A stretch of DNA of 64,000 bases from Hyphomicrobiales bacterium (GTDB taxonomy: Bacteria > Pseudomonadota > Alphaproteobacteria > Rhizobiales > Rhizobiaceae): the NCBI GenBank assembly GCA_003963455.1, contig RXJA01000062.1:1-64000 (forward strand). The letters are read 5' to 3'. Position numbers and translations under genes: made by a program. The notes beneath the pieces are model-generated. The model saw only the letters and a program-made list of their open reading frames with translations, searched no databases and was not told the origin of the DNA. Shown in pieces: positions 45,304 to 54,375 of this stretch (positions are counted from its first letter, which is position 1; every line of letters begins with the position of its first letter).

Positions 45304-46436
45304 CGGGAACGACGAGGCCGAGCGGCAAAGCCGGCTCTGACCCGGTCAAGCGGCTGGAACCCGCCATTCCGGCGCATTTGCGCGTGCCGCGCACCCAACC
45401 CCTCCACGCTCCGCCCGGCTTCACGCCCGTCCACGCGTCCTACTCGGCGCGTTTCCTGCAGGAGATGGAACGCGTCGTCATCGGCTACTATGGCGTTCAG
45501 TCTCCCGCGGACGACGCCGGCGCCGAGGCAGCGTTCGAGCGCGTCAAGGTGGCGCTCGGTGCGGCAGACGGTCCGACATTCTGGGATGTCGCCTTCCAGA
45601 TGGACGTTCACGGTTACGCCAATCGTCTGGTGGCGGCCTACTGGACCGACGGAGAGGCATACAGGCGCTGGGACGAACGGCTCGGTGACGACTGGTGGTA
45701 TCGTTCGCTTGACGCTGAAGGCAAGATCGGCGCCTACCGCGAGATATTGCAGCCATCGGTCTGGGACGCGGAGACAACCTTCTCGCATCCTCACGCGGAT
45801 GGCCTCGCCAAGGTCGCCGACGCGATGAGCGGCGAGACCGACACGCACGAATACTGGGGATCGGCGCGCGATCGCATTGCCCGCGCGCAGACCGACGCGC
45901 TGGAGCCGAGAGGATGGCCGAGCGTCCACGGCCTCTCCACCGGTCAGGCGACGATGGGCCGCCTCATCACCGTCACGCCACACGACAATCTGTGCCTGCT
46001 TCGATCGGGTCAGGACTGGTCGGACACCGAAGGCCCCGAGCGTGCGTTCTATCTTACCCATGTCAAGCCTCTTCTCGACGCAGGCATGGACGAGTTGGTC
46101 AAGGAGGGCCGCACCTTCGGCTGCTACTTCAACCGTTACCTCACGATTGAAGACGGCAGCCGGAACGAGCGAAGCTATAGCATGAGCGCATGGCACTCCC
46201 TGGCTGCGCTCGAAGCATGGGTCAAAGCCGATACCCATCTGAAGATTTGGGGCGCCGGGATCAAGCATTACAAGCGCGCAGGCAATGCCTCTCGTTTGCG
46301 CCTCTATCACGAGTTGGCAGTCCTCAAAGCAGAGGACCAATCCTTCTCCTATTTCAACTGTCACGAACATACCGGAATGCTCGCTGCGTCGAATTCAGAC
46401 GTTTCTCCGAGCCAAGGATCTGTCGCTGAAGCGTGA
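45300..46436 (+). CDS. Haem-containing aldoxime dehydratase (phenylacetaldoxime dehydratase family)
   Basis: A 378-aa enzyme that removes water from aldoximes to give nitriles, with the substrate bound to ferrous haem. Family landmarks are FWDVAFQMDVHGYANRLVAA, DTHEYWGSARDR, ITVTPHDNLCLLRSGQDW and the C-terminal LRLYHELAVLK and NCHEHTGML. The His in LYHEL (about 337) and in NCHEH (about 355) match, from memory, the haem ligand and the catalytic His. It starts with TTG at 45300, overlapping the LivM-like stop (TTGA). Its nitrile product suits the nitrile hydratase and nitrilases encoded nearby. Preferred substrate is unknown. Confidence 0.9.
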   Translation: MTGTTRPSGKAGSDPVKRLEPAIPAHLRVPRTQPLHAPPGFTPVHASYSARFLQEMERVVIGYYGVQSPADDAGAEAAFERVKVALGAADGPTFWDVAFQMDVHGYANRLVAAYWTDGEAYRRWDERLGDDWWYRSLDAEGKIGAYREILQPSVWDAETTFSHPHADGLAKVADAMSGETDTHEYWGSARDRIARAQTDALEPRGWPSVHGLSTGQATMGRLITVTPHDNLCLLRSGQDWSDTEGPERAFYLTHVKPLLDAGMDELVKEGRTFGCYFNRYLTIEDGSRNERSYSMSAWHSLAALEAWVKADTHLKIWGAGIKHYKRAGNASRLRLYHELAVLKAEDQSFSYFNCHEHTGMLAASNSDVSPSQGSVAEA

Positions 46437-46565
46437 GCCGGAGGGTTCGCGGACGTCCATATCGAGCCAGAACGGACCCTACCGACCCGCGATGAAGAGA
46501 TTTTGGCAGCAGGACACATGCAACATGAATCTCCGTCCGGGCTCAGCTATCTGGAGGGACCGAGA

Positions 46566-47270
46566 ATGCAAACGTGGTTCCAGAAACTGATCGACGTTTC
46601 GTCGGTCGCTTCGACCGAGGCTTCGCTGAAGGAGGCGCTGCCCGGACTGGTTCGTGAGCTCGGCTTCGACTGCTACGCCTACCTCAACGTCCAGCCCGTT
46701 CGTTCCTTTGCGGTGTCCAACTATCCGGCCGAGTGGCAGTCACGCTATTTCGCTCGCGACTACACGCGCGTCGACCCCGTCGTTTCGATGGCGCGGGCGA
46801 AGATGCAGGCCTTCACCTGGTCCGCCGGGAGCTTGAGGCAGGTCCGCTCCAAAGCCGTGAGAGCCTTCTACACTGAAGCCGGCGATTTCGGAATCCGGTC
46901 GGGCATCAGCGTGCCGATCAGAACCGCTTTCGGGCATATGTCGATGCTGACGCTGGCATCGAACAGCCCGTCCTTGTCGCTCGAGACCGACATCGACCAG
47001 ATCGCCGCCGTCACCTCCGTCGCGCTGCTGCATGCAAGCCTCGACCATCATGGCGCCGAACCGAGTGCTGCCCGCTCCATCGAACTGACCGCGAAGCAGG
47101 CGCTGTGTCTCAGATGGTCGGCGGAGGGCAAGTCGATGAAGGCGATCGCGACGATCGAGGCGATGTCCTACGCAACCGTCAACTTCCACCTGAACAACGC
47201 CCGCAAGGCGCTCGATGCCGCCAGCCTGGCACAGGCAACCGCCCTCGCCACAAAGCTCAAGCTGATCTAG
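46566..47270 (+). CDS. traR: TraR quorum-sensing activator (LuxR family)
   Basis: A 234-aa protein, exactly the length of Ti TraR. The autoinducer-binding domain (about 1-165) shows LGFDCYAYLNVQPVRSFAVS, YPAEWQSRYF and DPVVSMARAK. The LuxR-type HTH lies at about 175-230 (ELTAKQALCLRWSAEGKSMK, then AIATIEAMSYATVNFHLNNA). The start at 46566 has GGAGGG 7 bp upstream. It should bind the TraI signal and activate tra, trb and rep promoters. Its 3' end overlaps traM, which converges. Confidence 0.92.
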   Translation: MQTWFQKLIDVSSVASTEASLKEALPGLVRELGFDCYAYLNVQPVRSFAVSNYPAEWQSRYFARDYTRVDPVVSMARAKMQAFTWSAGSLRQVRSKAVRAFYTEAGDFGIRSGISVPIRTAFGHMSMLTLASNSPSLSLETDIDQIAAVTSVALLHASLDHHGAEPSAARSIELTAKQALCLRWSAEGKSMKAIATIEAMSYATVNFHLNNARKALDAASLAQATALATKLKLI

Positions 47271-47598
47271 CTTGTCGCCCGACTTTCTCGCCGGGGACAT
47301 CCGGAATATAGCCGAGCACATCCAGCAAAGTGGACAAAAGCGTCTGGTGCGTGTGCATGTGGATCATCGCACTCACCCAGGCGAGACGCTGCGAGCCGAC
47401 AGTGTCTTCGACAGCAATGGATTGCTCAACATACGGCGTGTGAAGCGCTTCCGCCTCGTCGCGCAGATGTCGGTGCCTCCTGATGGCCTCGACCGTAATG
47501 TGTTCCAGATCCTTTTTCGGCAGGTTTTCGGCAAGCCCGATCACCGGTCTCAGCAACCGGTCGTGCCCATGCAAAGCACTTCGCTTTCCAGCTCTCAT
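47257..47598 (-). CDS. traM: TraM antiactivator of TraR
   Basis: A 113-aa small helical protein. LRPVIGLAENLPKKDLEHIT, VEAIRRHRHLRDEAEALHTP and MIHMHTHQTLLSTLLDVLGY match the TraM family, which binds and inactivates TraR to set a threshold for transfer. The start at 47598 gives near-normal length (usual about 102). A possible extension to 47685 has weak support. It is convergent with traR and shares 14 bp with its end. Confidence 0.88.
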   Translation of the reverse strand: MRAGKRSALHGHDRLLRPVIGLAENLPKKDLEHITVEAIRRHRHLRDEAEALHTPYVEQSIAVEDTVGSQRLAWVSAMIHMHTHQTLLSTLLDVLGYIPDVPGEKVGRQARSA

Positions 47599-47994
47599 AG
47601 TATCTACCCCGGACGGTGTCCGCGGTGCGCCCCCGCCAACATGCATCCCTTGACCCCAAGCCGGGGGGTAGAAAACCGTGTCCACACGGTCCTGTGACCT
47701 TTAGCACCGAGGCGCCTGGACATGCGTCACAGGCCCCCGGCCAATGGCCAGAGGATCTCGGTGCCGTCACGGCCGACACCAACCGATGGACAGGAGGTTT
47801 CTACACCCCAGGACAGCGCGTACTGCCCCGATGCCTCTATAACGAGGAACGGCCCCCTTCACCAGATCAAAGCTTTAGCTGAAATTCGGCGGTTTGAAAC
47901 GGGGTTCGCGTCGACCACGCCGCTATCCCGTCGGCGCCCATCAACGGCCGGTCGCAGCAACACGCCGCCGATCGGATGGATGTGATGGATCTGG
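47599..47994. other. traM-traH intergenic region
   Basis: No convincing gene is seen in these 396 bp. It must hold the traM promoter and the end of the traA-F-B-H operon. A dyad ACCGTG-TCCA-CACGGT lies near 47680-47695. Several short open frames exist but have skewed composition and no family resemblance. Confidence 0.5.
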
Positions 47995-48603
47995 TCAGGG
48001 AGCACGTCCGCCAATCGCCGAGAGATCAATGCGGATGCCGGCGCTGTTGGGGTTGCCGTCGACCTCGAGATCATCCCCCGGCGCCACCGGGCCGATATCC
48101 GCAGGACCTTCCCCCTCGGATTCCGAAGACCTGGCGGCCGGCGCGGCGAGTTCGACATCACTCGGATCGGTCTCGAAGAATACGGGCCTTCCGTCGAAAT
48201 ACCCGGTCTTCCAGGCATAGATCGCATCATCGAACGCCTCGTCGACCGCGTTTCCGTACCATTTCGTGACGACGCGGTAGACCTTGCCGAACAGGGCCGT
48301 TCCCATGCGGATGTTTTCGCAGGGGTCGACCAGGTCCGGCTTCAGCTCCGATGGATCGGCAATCCCGAGACCGGCCGGATACTGGGTGATCCCGACGCGG
48401 ACCACGGCCTTGCCGACATACTGGCGCATGAGGGCCATGGCGTCGTCAGACGAAGCCGGTTTCGGCACGAGCACAACACGATCGCCGGAGCGCACGGTGA
48501 CGGCCAGCGGATCGGTTGAGCCCGCCTCTGCTATGAAACGCTCGACTATCGCCGGCTTCAGGTCGGGATCCGCGCATTTCTGGAGAAGGGCAGCGTCGAT
48601 CAT
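47995..48603 (-). CDS. traH: TraH conjugal transfer protein
   Basis: A 202-aa protein of the Ti-type TraH family (MIDAALLQKCADPDLKPAIV, VVRVGITQYPAGLGIADPSE, YRVVTKWYGNAVDEAFDDAI). The core resembles a lytic-transglycosylase-like fold, which would open the cell wall for the secretion channel, although its exact role is not established. The start at 48603 lies 14 bp after traB; a long in-frame upstream extension lies inside traB and is rejected. It is the last gene of traA-traF-traB-traH. Confidence 0.9.
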   Translation of the reverse strand: MIDAALLQKCADPDLKPAIVERFIAEAGSTDPLAVTVRSGDRVVLVPKPASSDDAMALMRQYVGKAVVRVGITQYPAGLGIADPSELKPDLVDPCENIRMGTALFGKVYRVVTKWYGNAVDEAFDDAIYAWKTGYFDGRPVFFETDPSDVELAAPAARSSESEGEGPADIGPVAPGDDLEVDGNPNSAGIRIDLSAIGGRAP

Positions 48604-48617
48604 CCGGGACGTCCTGC

Positions 48618-49757
48618 TCAGATGTTGAAGGCCGCGACGAGCGGAATGGCGAACAGCCGCGCCCAGGCTTCTGCGCTGGCCCGCTGGATGGCGACGATCG
48701 AGGTGCCCTTTGTCCACCAGCCATTGCCGACAGCGACGATGATCGACGGCGACTGCAGAGCGGACTGCAGGACCGGCCAGACGACGAGCTGTTCGTAGCA
48801 GATCAGTGGAGCGAGCCTTTCGCCTTCGAGCTCGGCCACCGGGTTGGCGAAGAAGTGCGCGCGGGCGCCACCGCGCTCGCCGAACCAGCCCTTCCATGGC
48901 TGCCACATGGAGACGGGGACCGGCATGCGCTCGCGGTAGAGAACTGTCGCGGCCTCGGCCGACACTGCGATCAGAACGTTGTCGTAGCCGGCCTCGTCGA
49001 CAATCGCCGCACCTGCGATCACGGTGATCGCCGCATCACCCAGCTCGCTGCGCCAGAGCCGCTCGACCGTCTGCGTCCAGAAGCCGAACGCGCTTTCGGG
49101 AAGAACGACGACGCGGGCGCCCTCGCCCGCTTTCCGCTTCACCGCCTCGAGCAATTCCTGCTGACGGTTCAACGTGGCGTCGCGGCCGAGGCTTTGCCCC
49201 AGTGCGAGATCGACGCCCACCCATCCTGCCGGCCGGGATGGCGACGTCCACGTCGCGGCCGACCAGAACCAGAAACCCATCAGCACAACCGCCACTGCCG
49301 GCCACCATTTCGTCGTCATGGAGAGGAGGCCGGCCACGGCGGCCGCCAGGCCCCACCATCCCCAGCCCGGAAACAGGACACCGGCCGCGGTGACCGGATG
49401 CGCCCATCCGACGATGCCAAAGGGAGGCAGAGCCATCAGCACGGCGGCCGCAGAAAAGCGCACCGCCCTACCCCTTCCCGGATGCTTGCTCCACAGGGCC
49501 GCATGCACGCCGACGAAGGAGAACGATGCGGCGAACCACAACAGCAGCCCGGGCCAGAGGTCGGAAGCATAGAAGTTCGCAACGCCCTGCGGCAGGCCAC
49601 GAGAGGCTGCCAGGAAGTAGGCGGCCGACACGGCCGCGGCGACCGGACGCGACGGCGAAAACGCCCATAGCGCCGGGAATACGAAGGCGAGCGGAAGCGC
49701 AAGGACGTGTCCGCTCCAGCCCACGGCGCCGACGACGGCCCCCATCACCACGAGCAT
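48618..49757 (-). CDS. traB: TraB conjugal transfer protein (apolipoprotein N-acyltransferase-like)
   Basis: A 379-aa membrane protein of the Ti-type TraB family. About six N-terminal hydrophobic segments (MLVVMGAVVGAVGWSGHVLA and onward) are followed by a carbon-nitrogen-hydrolase domain (VVVLPESAFGFWTQ, APLICYEQLVVWP), as in Lnt. The Glu and Cys of the catalytic set are visible. The start at 49757 is chosen because the segment before it lacks a ribosome site and overlaps traF. Confidence 0.88.
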   Translation of the reverse strand: MLVVMGAVVGAVGWSGHVLALPLAFVFPALWAFSPSRPVAAAVSAAYFLAASRGLPQGVANFYASDLWPGLLLWFAASFSFVGVHAALWSKHPGRGRAVRFSAAAVLMALPPFGIVGWAHPVTAAGVLFPGWGWWGLAAAVAGLLSMTTKWWPAVAVVLMGFWFWSAATWTSPSRPAGWVGVDLALGQSLGRDATLNRQQELLEAVKRKAGEGARVVVLPESAFGFWTQTVERLWRSELGDAAITVIAGAAIVDEAGYDNVLIAVSAEAATVLYRERMPVPVSMWQPWKGWFGERGGARAHFFANPVAELEGERLAPLICYEQLVVWPVLQSALQSPSIIVAVGNGWWTKGTSIVAIQRASAEAWARLFAIPLVAAFNI

Positions 49758-49773
49758 GCCGGCACGGCCCCAA

Positions 49774-50304
49774 TCAGGGATCGAAGGTAAGGACCGGGTG
49801 CGCGAGTCCGAGGAGCCCGCTTGCAGGGATCGGCCCGAAATATCGCGAGTCATAGGAGCCGTAGAAATCGGAGTGGAGGTAGAGGTAGCCGGACGGAACG
49901 GCCCCTCCGCTCCAGGGAGAAAGCGCCCTGCCCTCGGCGTCGCTGCGATGAACTTCTGAATGGGCGAGCACACGCCTTTCGATCGACACATGCCCGCCTA
50001 TGTCGACCGATTGTCCTGCCGTCGCCACTACCGTTTTTATGAGCGGACTGAACCCGCCGGGGCACAGGCCACGGCGGATATAGCCGCGCTCGAACGCTGT
50101 CGCGAAGGCCGGCGTGAGCGGAGGGCAGATGAAGACGAGATCGCCGACGGAAACGGTCCGCTCCAGAGCCTCGATGCGCCATAGACCCAGCGGATAGCTC
50201 GGCGTGAAATTGATGCGGTAGCCGCCGATCCATCCCGCCGCCGCGACGGCGGCAATGGCCGCGAACGCGCTGCCGGACAACACCATCACCGGGCGACGGC
50301 TCAT
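49774..50304 (-). CDS. traF: TraF pilin-processing peptidase (S26 signal-peptidase family)
   Basis: A 176-aa membrane-anchored serine peptidase. One N-terminal span ([21 protein letters not shown]) is followed by the Ser box [11 protein letters not shown] and the Lys box [16 protein letters not shown]. TraF cuts and cyclises the TrbC pilin. It overlaps traA by four bases (ATGA) and ends 16 bp before the chosen traB start. Confidence 0.92.
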   Translation of the reverse strand: MSRRPVMVLSGSAFAAIAAVAAAGWIGGYRINFTPSYPLGLWRIEALERTVSVGDLVFICPPLTPAFATAFERGYIRRGLCPGGFSPLIKTVVATAGQSVDIGGHVSIERRVLAHSEVHRSDAEGRALSPWSGGAVPSGYLYLHSDFYGSYDSRYFGPIPASGLLGLAHPVLTFDP

Positions 50305-53300
50305 TGCTTCAGGACCGAGTTTTGCCGCTGCGCCAGGCGCAGGTCCTCGGACTGCTTCAGCGCCTCCGTCGTACGCTCATGGGCTGAGAGCTGCTGGGCG
50401 GTGCGCATGACCGGCCAGGCCTCGGCGAGTTTCTGTTTCTCGGCTTCCGGCAGACCTTCGGCCGCCTTGTCGAACAGCTTTCCGGTCGCCTCTCGCGCGC
50501 CGTTCACCAGCAGCGTGCGCTCCCCGAAGCGCTCTGCCACTGCCTTGCCGAACCCGTCGATCTCCGCCTTGATCTCGCGGTTGCTGACCGCATAGCCAAG
50601 CGCGGCTGGCAGGTCGTTGCGGTCGATGGCGTCGCGGACCCGTTCGAGAACGCGATAGGCATCAGGGGAGAGCGCGGGAATGTCGATCGACACGCGACGC
50701 CGCAGCGCCTGCTCCTCGGCCGCGATCTTATCTCCTGCCGATTGGCGCAGTTTCAGGTAGCGTTCGATGTCGCGCTTTAGCGCCGGGACATTGACCTCGG
50801 CGACACGCCGCTCCTCGCGCTGTGTCTTGCCAGCGAGAATCCCGGTGCCGCCCTTCAAGGCTCCGATCGATGCGGGCTCGCTGACGAGCTGGTCGAGTGT
50901 CTTCTTCGCGGCGTCGCGATCGGCCAGCACCGCATCGAAGTTCATCGCGCGAAAAGCCGTCTCCGGTTCCGCGAACACATAGCGGAACCGTGTCGAGACT
51001 TCTTCCCACTGCTTCTTCACAGCGGGGTCGGCATGAAGCTTTTCCTCGACAACATCGGGCAGGGATTTGGCGAAGTTCTTGATGCCGGCGACCATTGGCT
51101 TTGCCTCCTTGATGATCCTGGATTGTCTGGTGTCGTGCAGACCGAGACGGGCGCCGACGGCCCTCAGCCGCTGCGAGATTTCGGCGAGGCGCTCGGCCTG
51201 GCGCAGCGTCCAGTCGAGCCGGTCGCGGACCAGCGTGCGGGCCACCTGGACGATATGCAGGCCGCGGTTTTCGGCAAAGCGCAGCGCCTGGCGGTAGAGC
51301 GTGCCGCGCTCGTAGTCGAGCGTGGTTTCCTTGGCCCTCTTCCGCGACAGGATGTGCTCGAGCCCGCCCGCCTTTTTGAAGGAGCGCTCGCCGTAATAGA
51401 GCGTGACATCCTCGCGGTGGCGGGTCATCGCCACATAGGTCAGGTGGCGATCGAGCGAGAGCGACGCCAGAACCTTGACCCGGTCGACGGTCGCGCCCTG
51501 CGACTTGTGGATGGTCGTCGCATAGCCGTGATCGACGTTTCGGTAGAGGCGTTGCTCGACCGCGATATGGCGACGATCATTCCCCTCGCCGATCTCGGCG
51601 ACGATCCGGCCGGGAGCAGCTTCGACAACCCGCGCCAGCATGCCGTTCTTCACGCCGAGCGCACTGTCGTTCTTCAGGAAGACTATTCTGTCGCCGACGT
51701 CGAAGGCGCGCATCCCGTCATCGGTCCGGAAGGCATGGCCCTCGCCGACGACGCCGCGCTCGACCATCTTTTCGCGGGCAAGGCGATTGAGCTCACGGAC
51801 GTCGCGCCGCAGATGCGCCAGGATCAGGGTCGACTTCGCCGGATCGTACTCGAAGTCCCAGGCGGCGATCAGGCTGGTGATTGCCTGCGCCTTCAGCTTT
51901 TCGCCGATGATCCTGCCGCGACCGTTGTAGGCACCGATGGCCTTCGCGACGTGGCCGCGCGCCAGGTCGAGCGATGCCTGGCGCATCCATTCCTCACGCT
52001 GGCGGTAAATCCGCTCGAGTTCGGCATAGCCAATACGCTCGACGATGGCGCGGAAGGGCGCTCCGGCCTCGATCGGCTGCAGCTGCTCGGGATCGCCGAT
52101 CAGCACCAGCTTGGCGCCCATGCGCACGGCCGTTTCGACAAAGAACGCCATCTGTTTCGAGGCGACCATACCGGCCTCGTCGATCACCATGATCGTCCTG
52201 TCGGTGAGCACGTCCCGCCCGTCTTTCCAGCGCAGCTCCCAGGAGGCGAGCGTCCGGCTTTCGATGCCCGCCTCCTTCTGCAGTCCCTCCGCCGCCTTGC
52301 CGGCAAGCGTGCCGCCGATGACCCGATAGCCGGCCAGCTCCCACGCCTCGCGCGCGGCCTTCATCATGGTGGTCTTGCCGGCGCCGGCACGGCCGACGAC
52401 GGCGGCGATCCGGCCGGCCTTCGTCACATTCTCGATCGCCGTTCTCTGTTCGTCGGACAGCCGCTCGTGCCGATCGAAGACGCTCTCCAGCACCTTTTCC
52501 CGGACGCCATGCGTAGCCTTCTCCGACAGCCAGATCGCGCGGTTCGCCATCTCGGCCTCTGTCCGGATCATCTCGCGCGTCGTGTAGCGCGCGGGGATAT
52601 GGCGGCCGGTCTCGAAGTCGACGGTCGGACGCTGCAGGCGCAGCAGCTCCGGGCTCTGGAGAATGCGCGCCATCAGATGCTGGAAGGTCGCGGCATCGTC
52701 GACATAGCGATGCAGCACCTTGGCGATGTCGCGCTCGTCGAAGACGCTCATCTCGGTCGTCAGCAGGTCGAGCACAATCTCCGGACGCTGGAGAGTGCGT
52801 GCCGCATTGGCCGACTTCCGCGCCTCGGCGATCTCGATGCGCTCCAGCGACGGCGACCATCCCTGACCCTCAGCCTTGCGCTGAATGGCTCGCGCACCGG
52901 CGCCGACATGCGCGGTCGGCACCAGGTCGATGCCGCGCTCGGCGTAGGAGCGGCCGTCGACGCGGATCTCCAGCCCGGCGAGCGCCAGATGCTGGTTCTG
53001 GAGATCCAACCAGCCGGTGCGCTGCTGCAGGAACTCGCCCTTCTCGCCCGCCCAGAGACGGTACTGGATCTTGCCGTCCTTGCCGCGGAGCGGTTGTCCG
53101 TCCTCGCCGATCACCGCGATCTTCTTTGCGCCGAATCCCTGCTCGGACAGCGGCCTCAGCGTCGTCATCAGATGCACATGCGGATTGCCTGGCTCGTCGT
53201 GATAGACCCAGTCGGCCACCTGCCCACGCGCAAGAACCTGCTCGACAACGAACTGGCGCATCAGCGCGATGTTCTGTTCCTTGGAGAGCTCCACCGGCAG

Positions 53301-53603
53301 GGCGACGATGAACTCCTTGGCGAGCTGGGCGTCCGAACGCTTCTCGAAGGCCTCGACGGCGTTCCAGAAGGCCTCCGCGGCGCCCGCGACCGAGCGGTCT
53401 GCGATCAGCGCCCTCGCCCATTGCGGCGCGTCGGCCGGCAGCAGGAACTCCTCATGGCCGAGATTGCGCTTGTTGGAGTAGTCGACGGTGCGCCCCTCGC
53501 TGTCATGGGTCATTTTCGCGCAATGGCGATAGGCCGCCGATAGCAGCGCGCTGCGGCCGTCGGCGCGGCTGATGATCTGGATCGAGAAGTGCGTGATCGC
53601 CAC
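50301..53603 (-). CDS. traA: TraA conjugative relaxase-helicase (MOBQ, Ti type)
   Basis: A relaxase of about 1100 aa, the normal Ti length, from a GTG at 53603 ([20 protein letters not shown]). The MobA/MobL domain has Tyr25 in [10 protein letters not shown] and the His cluster H135, H142, H144 in [12 protein letters not shown]. The RecD-like helicase has Walker [10 protein letters not shown] at about 404 and [17 protein letters not shown] at 53684 would extend the protein by 27 residues. It nicks oriT just upstream, unwinds DNA and pilots the 5' end into the recipient. Confidence 0.95.
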   Translation of the reverse strand: MAITHFSIQIISRADGRSALLSAAYRHCAKMTHDSEGRTVDYSNKRNLGHEEFLLPADAPQWARALIADRSVAGAAEAFWNAVEAFEKRSDAQLAKEFIVALPVELSKEQNIALMRQFVVEQVLARGQVADWVYHDEPGNPHVHLMTTLRPLSEQGFGAKKIAVIGEDGQPLRGKDGKIQYRLWAGEKGEFLQQRTGWLDLQNQHLALAGLEIRVDGRSYAERGIDLVPTAHVGAGARAIQRKAEGQGWSPSLERIEIAEARKSANAARTLQRPEIVLDLLTTEMSVFDERDIAKVLHRYVDDAATFQHLMARILQSPELLRLQRPTVDFETGRHIPARYTTREMIRTEAEMANRAIWLSEKATHGVREKVLESVFDRHERLSDEQRTAIENVTKAGRIAAVVGRAGAGKTTMMKAAREAWELAGYRVIGGTLAGKAAEGLQKEAGIESRTLASWELRWKDGRDVLTDRTIMVIDEAGMVASKQMAFFVETAVRMGAKLVLIGDPEQLQPIEAGAPFRAIVERIGYAELERIYRQREEWMRQASLDLARGHVAKAIGAYNGRGRIIGEKLKAQAITSLIAAWDFEYDPAKSTLILAHLRRDVRELNRLAREKMVERGVVGEGHAFRTDDGMRAFDVGDRIVFLKNDSALGVKNGMLARVVEAAPGRIVAEIGEGNDRRHIAVEQRLYRNVDHGYATTIHKSQGATVDRVKVLASLSLDRHLTYVAMTRHREDVTLYYGERSFKKAGGLEHILSRKRAKETTLDYERGTLYRQALRFAENRGLHIVQVARTLVRDRLDWTLRQAERLAEISQRLRAVGARLGLHDTRQSRIIKEAKPMVAGIKNFAKSLPDVVEEKLHADPAVKKQWEEVSTRFRYVFAEPETAFRAMNFDAVLADRDAAKKTLDQLVSEPASIGALKGGTGILAGKTQREERRVAEVNVPALKRDIERYLKLRQSAGDKIAAEEQALRRRVSIDIPALSPDAYRVLERVRDAIDRNDLPAALGYAVSNREIKAEIDGFGKAVAERFGERTLLVNGAREATGKLFDKAAEGLPEAEKQKLAEAWPVMRTAQQLSAHERTTEALKQSEDLRLAQRQNSVLKQ

Positions 53604-53683
53604 GGCGAGGACGGCTCCAGGTGGAACATGGACAGGCCGTTCGTCGGGAGTGGCACGGCCCCCGGTGGGGCCGGCGCTAGGCA

Positions 53684-53716
53684 CGTCGCGTCAGCGACGT
53701 ATTACTGCGCCCTTGA
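53684..53716 (+). other. oriT: Origin of transfer (oriT, MOBQ type)
   Basis: ACGTCGC (53684-53690) and GCGACGT (53695-53701) are inverted around GTCA and are followed by TATTACTGCGCCCTTG. GCGCCC is the nic core of MOBQ origins such as RSF1010 and Ti, with nicking expected after GCG (53708-53710). If so, the plus strand leads with its 5' end at about 53711 and the region to the right, traC onward, enters the recipient first. The motif lies between divergent traA and traC as in Ti plasmids. Confidence 0.85.
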
Positions 53717-53765
53717 ACCGCTCCTTCAGAACGGCCGGGATGATCTCAAACCTGATCGGCCTCGC

Positions 53766-53787
53766 CGACTAGCATTTCTATTAGTCG
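53766..53787. promoter_or_regulatory. Candidate TraR-type box in the traA-traC promoter region
   Basis: CGACTA (53766-53771) and TAGTCG (53782-53787) are perfect inverted arms over 22 bp. The first 19 bases match the site upstream of traI (8563-8581) at 16 positions. It lies 72 bp before traC and 163 bp before traA. It differs from the canonical Ti tra box. Confidence 0.5.
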
Positions 53788-53858
53788 CTCCACGCATGCA
53801 TTCGGGAGATTCTGGTCTCCGGAAATCGACGCATCGAAGCGGAAAGGCGCGACCGGAA

Positions 53859-54155
53859 ATGAAGAAACCATCCTCGAAGATCAGGGAAGAGATCGCGAAG
53901 CTGCAGGACCAGCTCCGGCAAGCCGAAACGCGCGAGGCCGAGCGGATCGGACGGATCGCGCTCAGAGCCGGACTAGGCGAGATCGAGATCGAGGAGATCA
54001 CAATGCTCGCGTCCTTCGAGGAACTCGCGGGACGATTTCGCGGCGGCAAGGGACAGGCTGCCGGAAGGAAGAATGCCGCGGGCGCAACGGGTGGCAGCGC
54101 CAAGGCCGCGCCGATCACGGCTGGGACGGCTCAGGGCGAAGCTGGCGAGAGCTGA
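53859..54155 (+). CDS. traC: TraC conjugal transfer protein
   Basis: A 98-aa protein of the Ti TraC family ([37 protein letters not shown]). A charged coiled-coil-like N-terminus precedes an Ala/Gly-rich tail. TraC is thought to be an oriT-processing accessory protein next to TraA and TraD. The start at 53859 follows a GGAAA; longer in-frame extensions would run through oriT. traD follows after 4 bp. Confidence 0.9.
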   Translation: MKKPSSKIREEIAKLQDQLRQAETREAERIGRIALRAGLGEIEIEEITMLASFEELAGRFRGGKGQAAGRKNAAGATGGSAKAAPITAGTAQGEAGES

Positions 54156-54159
54156 GCGC

Positions 54160-54375
54160 ATGAACCAGCTTGCGATATCGGAAGCCCGGAAGAAGGACAC
54201 GCGCGAGAAGATCGCGCTCGGCGGACTGGTCCTGAGAGCCGGGTTCCAGGCCGGGCAGCATGAGCTGCTGCTCGGCCTGCTGGTCGACGGGAAGCGGCGG
54301 CTCGAGCGTGACGAAGACGAGCGCGCGCGCCTCGTCGCGATCGGAGCGGAGGCGCTCGACCATGGCCGCGACTAG
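54160..54375 (+). CDS. traD: TraD conjugal transfer protein (Ti type)
   Basis: A 71-aa protein of the small TraD family of Ti-type plasmids ([36 protein letters not shown]). The start at 54160 ([13 protein letters not shown]) matches the family; an in-frame start at 54073 lies inside traC. It overlaps traG by 14 bp. It is not related to the F-plasmid TraD ATPase. Confidence 0.9.
   Translation: MNQLAISEARKKDTREKIALGGLVLRAGFQAGQHELLLGLLVDGKRRLERDEDERARLVAIGAEALDHGRD

Noticed and set aside
47859..48230. 123-aa minus-strand frame overlapping the traH end
   Set aside because: It overlaps traH in another frame and has skewed composition.
51033..53543. 836-aa open frame on the plus strand across traA
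   Set aside because: It is fully antisense to traA, whose domains and motifs are clear. GC-rich coding DNA often leaves long open frames on the other strand.
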